Part shown: in pieces, positions 1 through 10,134 of the stretch
Layout of the letters: every line of letters begins with the position of its first letter
Position numbering within the stretch: the stretch's first letter is position 1
DNA from: Gyrodactylus bullatarudis
Lineage: Eukaryota > Platyhelminthes > Monogenea > Gyrodactylidea > Gyrodactylidae
Length of the DNA stretch: 64,000 nt
Reading direction: 5' to 3'
Assembly: GCA_012064415.1 (NCBI GenBank)
Contig: SSNU01000050.1
Location: 84,993-148,992, forward strand
Notes under the pieces: generated by a model
Database searches by the model: none
Told to the model about the DNA's origin: nothing
The model's input: the letters and a program-made list of their open reading frames with translations, nothing else
Position numbers and translations under genes: made by a program

Positions 1-181
1 GTTTCACCATTACCAGACAAGTCATAGCAACACACAATAATGGGTGACAAAAGACTTACATTTAATTCCGATTATTTTGTCGTCTTGGAGAAATAAAATT
101 GGGAAAAATATTTAAAATATATTGCAGAGACAAAATAGAAATTTTTGAAAGCTTCTAGCATTGAGGGACTTTGGAAGGAAA

Positions 182-1543
182 ATGAAAAATTGGAAACTGA
201 TCACTTTGTTGATGATTCTGGGTCTGGGTGTTCCCTATACGAAAGGCAGATCCCCCGAACGAGAGTTGGAAGAAGACCTGGACACAATCGAAGCTGGGAA
301 GAGAATGAGTAAGGAGCTGTACAAGTTTGTTGGCAATTTACACTACAACTTTACGATAAGAAAAGACAAATTGGAAAGTGAACATGATCTACATGAAAAA
401 TTCAAAGAAGACTCAAATTGGAACTGGGATCATAATAACGATGAAGATGATGATGAAATCCATAGGGATGATCACAGTGGCTATGACACAGATGATAATC
501 ATTGGACTCATGATGAATTATCTCATGACTCAAATGAAGAACCATGGTTGCCTGATATGGGCGATACGTCGGAAACAGATACGAGTACAAACATTCCAAA
601 TAATTGGCAAAACCATACAACTAATCTAACTGGAGATGAATCTGATGAAGAGATACCGGATAAAGATTTTCCGAATGATGTACATGGGGAATTAGACCCA
701 CCAGCCTATGACATGCAAAACTATGATGTATCAGAGAAAATAACCACAACAAGTATGCCTGAGCCTACAACTCATGGTGCGTACACGGACGATATACCAG
801 ACCTTACTCATACAAGCTATATGCTACCTGAACAAACAACTCATGATATGCACATTGGAAGCATCGAACACTCAGAACAAAGCACCTTTGAGCCATTGGA
901 GGCTACAACTCATGGTGCGCACACGGACGATATACCAGACCTTACTCATACAAGCTATATGCTACCTGAACAAACAACTCATGATATGCACATTGGAAGC
1001 ATCGAACACTCAGAACAAAGCACCTTTGAGCCATTGGAGGCTACAACTCATAGTGTTGAAACTGATAATAAAGAAGGTATGATACAAATCAACTATACGC
1101 CGGCTGAACCGACAACTCACGGTACGCATATCGGAGACATTGGACACTCGGAACAGAGCACCTTTGAGCCATTAGAACCGACAACACATGATATGCACAT
1201 TGGAAGCATCGAACACTCAGAACAAAGCACCTTTGAGCCATTGGAGGCTACAACTCATGGTGCGCACACGGACGATATACCAGACCTTACTCAAACTAGC
1301 TATATGCTACCTGAACAAACAATTCCAGACCAAGCACAGTTTGATGAAATTCCCAAGATTTTTGAAGAATCTGTTACCTCTTTTAGTGCAACTACTGACG
1401 AGCCTTCCCTAATGTCAAGTGATATTTCTACTGAAGAGCCTTCAGTGATCTCGTCGACTGATTCTTCGGTTTCATTCAATGATTTTGTTATAAACGATAC
1501 TCTACCTCTGAAGAACGTGAGGTTTTCGGGACAACAAATGTAA
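182..1543 (+). CDS. Secreted acidic Thr/His-rich repeat protein
   Basis: Single-exon ORF of 453 aa from the ATG at 182; an in-frame TTG at 161 is not a likely start. Residues 1-22 look like a signal peptide (MKNWK, then a hydrophobic ITLLMILGLGV stretch). After it comes a very acidic Asp/His-rich part with DEDDDE and HDDHSGYDTDD-like runs, then from about residue 195 a repeat region of 46-residue units built around TTHGAHTDDIPDLTHTSYML and GSIEHSEQSTFEPLE. The C-terminal 60 residues are Ser/Thr-rich and end in RFSGQQM. There are few cysteines, no transmembrane segment after the signal and no catalytic domain I recognise. I infer an extracellular mucin-like, matrix or adhesive protein; no family can be assigned. 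Gene reality is supported by the long ORF in AT-rich DNA, the signal peptide and in-frame repeats. Confidence 0.75.
   Translation: MKNWKLITLLMILGLGVPYTKGRSPERELEEDLDTIEAGKRMSKELYKFVGNLHYNFTIRKDKLESEHDLHEKFKEDSNWNWDHNNDEDDDEIHRDDHSGYDTDDNHWTHDELSHDSNEEPWLPDMGDTSETDTSTNIPNNWQNHTTNLTGDESDEEIPDKDFPNDVHGELDPPAYDMQNYDVSEKITTTSMPEPTTHGAYTDDIPDLTHTSYMLPEQTTHDMHIGSIEHSEQSTFEPLEATTHGAHTDDIPDLTHTSYMLPEQTTHDMHIGSIEHSEQSTFEPLEATTHSVETDNKEGMIQINYTPAEPTTHGTHIGDIGHSEQSTFEPLEPTTHDMHIGSIEHSEQSTFEPLEATTHGAHTDDIPDLTQTSYMLPEQTIPDQAQFDEIPKIFEESVTSFSATTDEPSLMSSDISTEEPSVISSTDSSVSFNDFVINDTLPLKNVRFSGQQM
769..1320 (+). repeat. In-frame tandem 138-bp minisatellite
   Basis: CATGG(T/A)GCG(C/T)ACACGGACG recurs at about 773, 911 and 1256, and CATGATATGCACATTGG at about 842, 980 and 1187. 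The full unit is 138 bp (46 codons). Two complete adjacent copies are almost identical at DNA level. A partial diverged unit (about 1050-1190) and a further near-identical partial copy follow. The period is a multiple of three, so copy number can change without frameshift. Such near-identity suggests recent unequal exchange or slippage. Confidence 0.9.
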
Positions 1544-2123
1544 TATTCCGTCGCAAGTAATCGATCTATTTTAGAATCGCCAATTCATATAGACTAATGC
1601 GAGAAAAACATAATTGCGCCTCATTCTTGACTTTATTTTGATTATATTTCATATGTCATAATAGTTTTTATTATTCTCTGTTACATATCCCGACTCACGG
1701 TTCTTTCAAGCTTTTGTTGAGACTTTAAAGAAAAGCCACATTAGACAATGGGATTTTAAGCTAACATTATAAAAATATAATGTTGATAAAAAAAAACCCT
1801 TACTTATTAGTAGTCACGCGTGTTAAAAATATTTTATGACTTGAGATATTTGAAAAAAAAGACTTGAAGTGGTTTCTGCAACCCTTGCATTAGCATGGCA
1901 ACCCAAAATATGGCTTAAAAAATTCAATATACCTTATTCTATAAAAAAATAACTTGAATTATGTTATAATTATTAACTATTCGATTTTTAGGATAAATCG
2001 TATTATGATCTAATTGATTTGATCAATTTGATTATTAGTAATTTTTAAATTGAAAAATTTTCATTGAAAATCTGATTATAAAATTAAAAGTTTCAAAATC
2101 GAATTTTAAAAATTCAAATTGTT
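1544..2123. other. Intergenic spacer
   Basis: AT-rich DNA between the secreted repeat protein and the PDP gene. No coding-like ORF, RNA gene or clear repeat is visible. It should hold the 3' UTR of the former and the promoter and 5' UTR of the latter, but no signal stands out. Confidence 0.5.
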
Positions 2124-5100
2124 ATGCTACGTATGAGCTTCAACATGCTCAAAATTTACAAATTCAGTTCTAAAGGATTCACTCGAAATGGGTTTGCAAC
2201 TCATGTTGGAGACTTTATGCATACGTTAAAAAATCGTAAATCTCCCATTTCTTCCTCTAAGATTGACGACATACTTAAGAAAAGTGAAATAAAGATAGAT
2301 TTTAGTCAATATATTGAGGATGAAACTCTCAATAAACATTGTCCCATCAAATATGTTTATGTTAATCAATTGGCTGCAAACAACCCACTTGAAGACCGCT
2401 GGAATGTCGGGTTCACACAAGTTGATGGTCGAGTTTCTAGTTTTCTTTTCAATATTCTCGATGGCCATTCAGGACCTGCCTGTAGTCATGCTTTGGCTTG
2501 GTCTCTCCTAGATTATGTTGGAGCCTCTTGCCTTGGCCATGAGAAGCTCAAGTCAATAATGAAGTATTGGAATGATGATGAACAACCGTTTCATATTGCC
2601 AGACGTTTAGAATTATTTGGAACTAATTTTAAAGGTCATATAGCCACAACTCCACCTGATAAAGTTAAGAAAATGCTGACAAAAAATTTGAAGCTTTTTA
2701 TTCATGATTTGCTCTCTCAGGAACAGACTAGTAAAGACTGTATTTCGAGTAATATGAAAGATGCCATGATGCGTTTGGACAGTGTGATTTGTTGCCTAGG
2801 AAATGTCGATCGTGATAAAACTTTAGATTGTGGAGAATTTTTCAGTGGATTTCACCCTCATGAGAGTAAAGAACTGATACATTTAATCTCAAGTGGAGCT
2901 GTCGGCCAAGTTGGAAGAATATTTTGGGGCAATGATGACAGAGAAGGGAAAAACAATGTAGATCTTCATATTGCCAATGTCGGAGATTGCTCTGCCTTCT
3001 TATTTAATCAAGAGAATGGCAGAATGATTAGCACTTCGATGAATACAATACACCAGGCTAGTGTTAATCCTGACGAAGTGACTAGGATTGCACGAGAACA
3101 TCCAAATGATCAGATTAATCAAATCCTACGCAATGGAGGCAGACTCTTGGGTGAATTGGCACCCTCCAGATCCTTTGGAGATGTCCGCTATAAATGGCCG
3201 GCCAATAGAATTCTACAACTCATTAGAATAATGAATGAGAATAATTGTCAGAGTCCATGGTCTGATGCTCAACCACTACCTAGTCCCTATACAAGTTCCC
3301 CGTATTTAACTGCAGAGCCTGAAGTAAAACAAGCCAGTGTAAGTTATTATTCTCTCCATACATTATGTGTTTATAAAACTAAGGTTGCTAGTGATGATTA
3401 AAATCAACAATCTACAAATGAATACTTCTTCTCTGTATTTAATGTTCAATGGAAATTTTCATTGAAATCATTCAAAGTTTTCTCCATTGACATTTAAAGA
3501 GTTTATTATGAATTAAATACTATCCAAGTTCAAATTAATGTATGATTGAATATTTCAATTTAATGTTTCTAAGGACTATTAGTTACGCATGTAGAATCTT
3601 GAAAAGATTATTAAAATTTCACCTTTTGGAGAGAAATTAAATCATGTTTAAATTTTTCAAATCGCCACACAATTTTCAATGAATTCTTACTATGCATTCA
3701 CTATAGAATCTTGATTTTCTAACCTATTGACATAAGAAATAGTGGGGGTACTCTCGTGAGTTCTTTAGAAAATAATCGGGATTTTGCTCATAATTGGCAA
3801 GAGTATTTTGATTGTAACATTTATAGATTTCTATCTACAGATATTCTTTAATTCAGTATCTTCATTTCAATAAGAATAATTATCATTTTGATACAATACA
3901 TGCTATATCCGGATCGATTCAATTGGACAAAAACACTTTGTTACATTTCCTTATCTCTCCTTCCTTATGGAACAAAGACTGCATCTTTGTTTTTATTCAA
4001 TTCAGAAATTGTTTACAATAATAGTAAAATCCAATAAATCATTATTGAAAAGCAATCTTTTGGGGTAAAATTTATCAAGCATATTTATTAGAGAAAGCAT
4101 AATTTTTCAACTTTTCCCGGGCTTTATCTCATTTTAAAGATAACCAAAAATTAAGAATTTCTTTTCAAGTTTGTTCTGGCAAATACAAAATCTCGATTGA
4201 AAATGACAATTTTTGAACACGCGCCAAGATTTTTTCAATAGTTTTTGCAAAATTTAGAATAAAAAAATTTTTTTTTGTATATCATCTGATTCAGAACATG
4301 AACATTTTTAATTTTGATTTTCAAAACATGAATATTTGATTAAAGGCACAGAAAAATGTTGTATTTTGCATTATCCTAATATATTTCCTCCATACTTTTG
4401 AGAATTAAAAAGATCAACATTTTTTCTACATTTTCAGCTTACGCAACAGAGTAAATACGTAGTCTTGGCAACAGATGGTCTATGGGATGTCATAGATGCA
4501 GATGATGCTTCCAAACTGTTGAATTCCATATCTGGAGATGCCTCTCCAGCAACACAACTCTTACGCAAGGTCCTCACCACTATTCCACCCGGTTTAGCCA
4601 AAGCCATTCATAAAGGTTAGCCATTCACAATGAGTTTGATATTTTTCATAGCGTAACAAGTTGTTCAGAATCATTTGTTCAATAATTATAATTTGTCATT
4701 ATAAAATCAATATTTGAGAATACAACTGTAATACAAAAGACCTCAAAATTTATTAATAATAGGGCGAGTCATTCTCTGATACCCCAAAACCCCATTTCCC
4801 CAAACATCATCAACATATCCCAAGTTAATCGGAATTTTTTACCAGAATATGCAATGCTGATTAAAAATACCTTACAAATCTATTTCCATTTAAAATTGCA
4901 TTCAAACGGCTCAAAATTCAGATTTTAATCACTTGTAGTAGAAAAATTCATTGAAAGTAGTTAGCGCTATGAATGAAATGAAATTCTTTTTTTCCAAAGG
5001 ATCATTGTTTTTACACACTTTTCTTCAAAGGGCCTGTAAAATTATTCATCATGATGATTATTGATGAGCGAAGAATAGTTTTCAAATTATTTAACAATTC

Positions 5101-6417
5101 GGTCTCTATCGTAGGAATACCATGCTTTTAACAAAGTATCTTACAGTCGTTTCGACTTTTAAATCGTGCAAATTAATAAATTCTGGTTAAATCCTGTTCA
5201 TTCATGAAAGGGGAAATAAATTTTGATCTAAAGTTTAAATTTACTTGAAATCAATTGTCAATATAGTCTTACAAATCGGACTTTATTTTTCTTCTACTCA
5301 ATGATATTATCCACCGACTTGTTGTGCTTTGTCTTTCAATAGAGAAAAACATGGATGAGATAGAAAGACAGAAATGGCATCATCTTGTTCAGGAATAAAT
5401 TCAGGAACAAAAGAGTAGAAGGAAACTTTGACTCTTCTAGTTTCTGAGCTATTTAAAGTCAAAAATTCACCTATATATTTCACTCAATTTTATGTCTATT
5501 CAAGCACCTATCGTAGGAAAAAAATCTACCTTAATTAGAATACAGTAGTTCTTGAAGAATCAAAAGCGTAAACAACTTTTCGAAAATTATGCTTCTGTAA
5601 AATATTTTCATTGAAAATTCTCTATTCATCAACTCATAAAAATCAGAATAAAGATAACAGTCTTAGTAATTCATCAATGAAATTAATCTACAACTCCATT
5701 AAGCTGAATTCTCACTGTATCTACAGGATGTACGACGTAATTAATTTATTCTAAACACCAGAAATCGAGGAATGATTACTTACAAGGTGAGTCAAGTATC
5801 ACTCGTTCATCTGATCAAACCAGTGTACTACTAAAGTTATTTGATGTAAATTAGGGAATCTATGATTTTTACTTTGTTAAATTGCTAACCTCATTATCGT
5901 TTGGAAGTTGAATTTCGTATTCTTGAACGTTTTCCCTACTTCTCAGAATCCTCGAAAATTGTGGATGTTCTTGTTTAATGTTCTGATCATGAAAAACTTT
6001 TTTTGACCACACTCCCACTTTCAAATAAATTTTTTGGCGCTAAATCAAAATCTGTCCTTATTTTTGTTAAAAAATTCTTTCTCTCCAAGTGACAAAAATT
6101 GGTTACAGAAAATCCTTAACATACGTTCCTAGACTCCCATCTTTTTGTATCAACCAGCTTTACTATATTACTCTACCTGAGATTGATAGATAAATCAGAA
6201 AACATGTTCATCATATGTCTCTTTGAAATCTTACAAAATTCTGCATAAAAGTACAAAGTAATAATTTCTTATCTCTCTCTCCACAGGAAAAGAAACCGAC
6301 ATTGAAGAGATCTCCCTTCAGCATGCTGCAGCCCTCCTATCTCTTCCAACTGGTATTGCCCGCTACTACCGTGATGACATAACTGTTATGGTTATTGAAT
6401 TAGACGTAAAAATGTGA
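2124..6417 (+). CDS. PDP1: Pyruvate dehydrogenase phosphatase, mitochondrial (PP2C family)
   Basis: Three exons: 2124-3338, 4438-4615, 6287-6417; 507 aa predicted, close to the roughly 530 aa of animal PDP. Phases join at both introns (1,099 and 1,671 nt), with GTAAGT and GTTAGC donors. The N terminus is basic and hydrophobic (MLRMSFNMLKIYKF) as for mitochondrial import. PP2C metal-site motifs are present: LDGHSG near residue 112, NVGDC near 287, ATDGLWDV in exon 2 and RDDIT at the C terminus. The PDP-type segments REHPNDQ, RLLGELAPSRSFGDV and YLTAEPEV separate it from ordinary PP2Cs. The family dephosphorylates E1-alpha of the pyruvate dehydrogenase complex in the matrix, using Mg2+ or Mn2+, and so reactivates it. 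AATAAA at 6559-6564 may be the polyadenylation signal. The gene symbol marks the family; PDP1 versus PDP2 cannot be told. Confidence 0.93.
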
Positions 6418-7632
6418 TGCCACTATGACCTTTTCTTGTACAAACTGAAAAAATTATCGCTATTCATCAAAATACATAAACATCAGTCTTAATTTTTTGT
6501 TTTATTTTCATTAAAATGTCTATAGTTTAGAGTCCACACTTGATAAGCGATAAATGGAAATAAAAAAATAATGGTTGGATAAAGATTTGTAAGCTTTTAA
6601 TTTCTAATTCTCTCTCGAATGTTACAAATCTGTTCAGATTATTTCGCCGAAAAAATATTTTCTAGAATCATGATGCTACTCTTCGGTATGATGGTTATAA
6701 TTATGAATTTAAAATGGAGGTTTGCCCTTTCAGAAAGGGCCTTTCTAGAATCGAGGGACCACTGTTGTTAATGTCATTGGATAAACATTTGAAATGATTT
6801 CTATATATTTAAATCCAACTTGAAAATAAAACAAGTGAGGGTGGGTTCGTACGCACTTGATGAGATTTGATAAAACATTTCCAGAATTTCAGTTCCGCTT
6901 TCAGAATTATTCCACCGTTAATATTCGTTTACTATGGCAAAAAAGTAATTTTCAGTCTTATTCTTGAATATAATTTCAATATCTATATGAATTTCTATTC
7001 ACGTGTATGGAATCAGAGGAAAGGAATTGTTTTTAAGTCAAAATTATTTTTTGAATTTCAGATAACCCAGTTCAATAACAAGTTTCTATTTTTCTCGAGT
7101 TTGAATAAACAATTCTCGGATTAAATTTCGACAAAGTTCACCTTGCAAATGTCAGTAAATGCTAATTAATTTGGAATAAATATTATTCATTTAACTATGG
7201 TTATGAATTTATTTTCTAGGAACTAGGAAATCATGTATTTGTGGAGTATACTATTGAGGAGGGAGGGGGGTTGTTTTTTATAAGCTTAAAATCAGATTAA
7301 AGTTGGTCTCATTGATCTCCACTCCTCCTAGCTTCTCTAAAACAAAAATCCAGTTTAGTTAATAGCATCTTCAAGATAGAATTATCAGTTAATAGATTTT
7401 TGGAATAAATTTGAAAAATATACGCTTATGTTGGAGTTAACTCAAGAATTATTACGCATTCTAGCAGGTATAAAAGAGAAGCTTATCATTTTTTAATATC
7501 TTTAAAATCTTAGCCCACTAATGTCAATAAGAAAAAGTTTATCTTAAAATCGAGGTGATCATCTTCGCACTCTTGAGAAAATCTTTGAAGAAAATCTGCG
7601 ATAAGAAAAAGTCAATTAATTTGTACCAGGAA
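6418..7632. other. Intergenic spacer
   Basis: AT-rich sequence. The first 150 bases probably carry the PDP 3' UTR (AATAAA at 6559). No conserved protein or RNA is recognised in the rest. A G-run (GGAGGGAGGGGGG) lies near 7260. Confidence 0.45.
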
Positions 7633-7869
7633 ATGAATGAATCTAATGAAGCCATACGAGATAAAGAAATAGATGCAATCAGGGTGGAAGCTCTCATCGC
7701 AAAGATTTTCTCTTCAGATAATGAGGTTAAATTCGTTTTTAGTGTTCATGGAACTCCGGACATGCTGAATACCTGCAAGAATCAAAGGTCGATCAAGAAT
7801 GCTGTGTGGAATCTATCAGGAATATTTAAAGAATGCAGACATTTCCAACGACATTTACGAGTTGAATGA
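7633..7869 (+). CDS. Possible small hypothetical protein
   Basis: A 78-codon ATG reading frame that stays open upstream to about 7555. The product is hydrophilic and charged (MNESNEAIRDKEIDAIRVEA, later FVFSVHGTPDM). The amino-acid mix looks more protein-like than most spurious AT-rich ORFs. A CAG precedes the first codons (TTTGTACCAG), so it could also be an internal exon of an unseen gene. No domain, signal peptide or known family is recognised. A transposon end follows at 8119, so a relic of mobile-element coding is another option. Low confidence that this is a gene. Confidence 0.22.
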   Translation: MNESNEAIRDKEIDAIRVEALIAKIFSSDNEVKFVFSVHGTPDMLNTCKNQRSIKNAVWNLSGIFKECRHFQRHLRVE

Positions 7870-8118
7870 AAAGGAAAAAATATTTTCTATGCAGAACCAA
7901 CTTCCGTCATTTGGAAAACTCATCAGTTCTCATACGTAAATGGCACTTATAAACCGATAAATAAATCTCTCTAAAATTATATGCATCTTCATTTGTATGA
8001 ATAGTCAACCACTGAATTTTCCTATCTTTACATGTTATTATATACATTTAAGTAGGAATAGACCAAGAATAGTTAATTCAAGAAAATATATATAACTTTA
8101 TCGGAGTTTCTCAAAAGA

Positions 8119-8150
8119 GGGTGGCCATTGAGTTTCGGTTCCGACTGTAT
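8119..8150 (-). repeat. Solitary transposon-like terminal repeat
   Basis: The sequence here, read on the minus strand, starts ATACAGTCGGAACCGAAACT and continues to GGCCACCC. It matches 12454-12485 (plus strand) at all but one of 32 positions. ACAGT ends next to TA are typical of Tc1/mariner termini. The two copies' outer ends face each other, so they do not bound one element; each is more likely the remaining end of a separate insertion. Confidence 0.6.
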
Positions 8151-8164
8151 ATCCCACAGGAACA

Positions 8165-8205
8165 TCTTATTTGGTAATGGATTAGCCCATTAAGAGGTTA
8201 CCAAA
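8165..8205. repeat. Short perfect hairpin
   Basis: CTTATTTGGTAA is followed about 18 bases later by its exact inverse TTACCAAATAAG. The GGATTAGCCC core contributes further partial pairing. It lies just outside the solitary terminal repeat at 8119-8150 and may be a small foldback element or a relic of one. Confidence 0.5.
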
Positions 8206-8875
8206 TAAGACGTTCATGTGAAATATATTACTAAGCACCTAGAACGAAATATTTCCGTTTATAAATTATTAAATAGGGACAGATGATTTCCAGAGAGAAG
8301 TTATTATTATTTTTTATGATAATATAAGTTCTTGCCCATTATTAAATTTTCCAGTAAATTATCTGGGGCTTTTTAACATCAATGACATCATAATCATTCA
8401 TATAAAAAAGACCGAAAAATTGTTCTCTAATTCAAACAACTAAAGTGCCATTCTAGGATCATAACTAGACAAGAATTGAGAATCAACGATAATTCAAGAT
8501 CTACAAAAAAGGACCAGTCTATTTAGAATTCTTATGATAAATATGAATTTTTGTTTGAGAATCTAATCATTTTGATATACAGAATTTACTGAGGCATTTC
8601 ATTACTACCCTGGTTAAATAGACAATTAATTTTGAATTTCTGAAACTTGGCAACGAGAAAGAATATATCAAAGATATTCTCTCTTGTGCAATATATAATC
8701 CTAATTCTCTTTCTTTCTCTATATCAAGGGGAGAAAGATCAATATTTATTTGTTCTCCTTTCCTTCTAGAAGAAAGTTTTTGCATAAAGAGAGATTCATT
8801 TATTTTTCGGCTATTTTTTTCACGTGGATAGGAAAAATCAAATTCACTACAAAACAGCTATATAAAGCTAATTAA

Positions 8876-9490
8876 TATGAAGATGGGAATTTAGGATTTT
8901 TACAAAATTCTCAATTTTTTCATCAAGAAACCAAATTTGATCAGGATTTTTTGGAATCTAGATCATGAGGCCCTCTCTCACGATGCGGAGAAACAAAATT
9001 TAAAAATAAAATCAACTTTTAAGGAAACTACGGTCATTTTAAATCTTGAAGTAGCGCCAGATTCACATATTTTTGGACTTTGAGTTGAAATTTTTTGTTG
9101 ATTTCAATGTGAGAGAGTGATCAGAAGTTGATTTTTAGGATCACAATGAGACAAAAAAACCAATTATCTTTATTAAAGTTTTGTTAAATTCGTCATTTTT
9201 CTGGGATCTTGAAATATCAAATTACATCGACTTTCAAGTAGGGAAAATGGTGAAAAATTCAAAATTTGATTTTGACACGATTATGGGGTGATTCTCAAAA
9301 CCAGATTCAGCATATTTGATTACTTTGACTAAGTTCAAAAAAATGGGAATTTGGCGCCACTTCAAGATTTTAAATTTACCGTATTTTCCTTAAAAAATGA
9401 TTTTTCTTCTAAATTTATTTTCTCTGTATCGTGAGAGAGGGCCTCATGATCTAGATTCCAAAAAATCTTGATCAAATTCGATTTGATTCA
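8876..9490. mobile_element. Palindromic MITE-like element, copy A
   Basis: Starts TATGAAGATGGGAATTTAGG and runs about 615 bp. The outer arms are inverted repeats of one another: TCATGAGGCCCTCTCTCACG at about 8965 reappears inverted near 9430. There is no ORF. Almost the whole element is the reverse complement of copy B (18499-19161) with few differences. The far right tip is worn and lacks the terminal motif. It is probably a non-autonomous DNA transposon. It lies in the 3' flank of the GS-like gene. Confidence 0.8.
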
Positions 9491-10134
9491 AAAACGGGTT
9501 CTCTTTGAAGCTTTAACAGATTTTACAGCACAGGCGATTTCATAATTGAATTCTACGAGTATAATTACTCTTGGGAAGTTGTTTTATTTTTTATCTATGA
9601 CTTTGGGAAGTAGGTTTTAAATTAAATTTTTGGAAAAAGTGAAAATACTCTGAATTAGTATGCACTAGTTTGATGAATAATAGAACTGAAATTTTTGCGT
9701 ATTCCAGGAGATTAATTTCCTATCGAATGGGTGGTAACAAATAGTGATTTGCTGAAATGATGTGTGAGACTTTAAGGCTGGGAAAATTTGAAAATTTTGG
9801 CCTATTCTAATTTCGAGTCAAATTAAGAACAAAACTTTTGATTAATATTCAATCTCTCGATTTGATCAGCTTAGTAAAAAGATTGTCCGTCTAAATATTG
9901 AAAACTTTTATATTTCCCAAAATTAAAATTTCTATGTTAGGGGTTTTTATATAATCATAAAGTTGTGTGTTGTTCTTTCATTTTAAAAAATAATTATTAA
10001 TCTTCATAAAACTATATATACCCCTCTGACAACAATGAGAGGTTTTCCAATACATACATATTGTTTTCATTATATATATGGAAGACTACAAGTTAAAAAT
10101 GAATAATAACCAAGACGAATTATCCATTAACTAA
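9491..10134. other. Intergenic spacer 3' of the GS-like gene
   Basis: AT-rich DNA. It should contain the 3' UTR of the minus-strand GS-like gene. Nothing else is recognised. Confidence 0.4.

Noticed and set aside
378..1412. Overlapping ORFs in other frames of the secreted repeat protein (378-629, 774-1082, 1188-1412, and 402-620 on the minus strand).
   Set aside because: They arise from the repeat and codon bias of the real frame, lack signal peptides and have no independent support.
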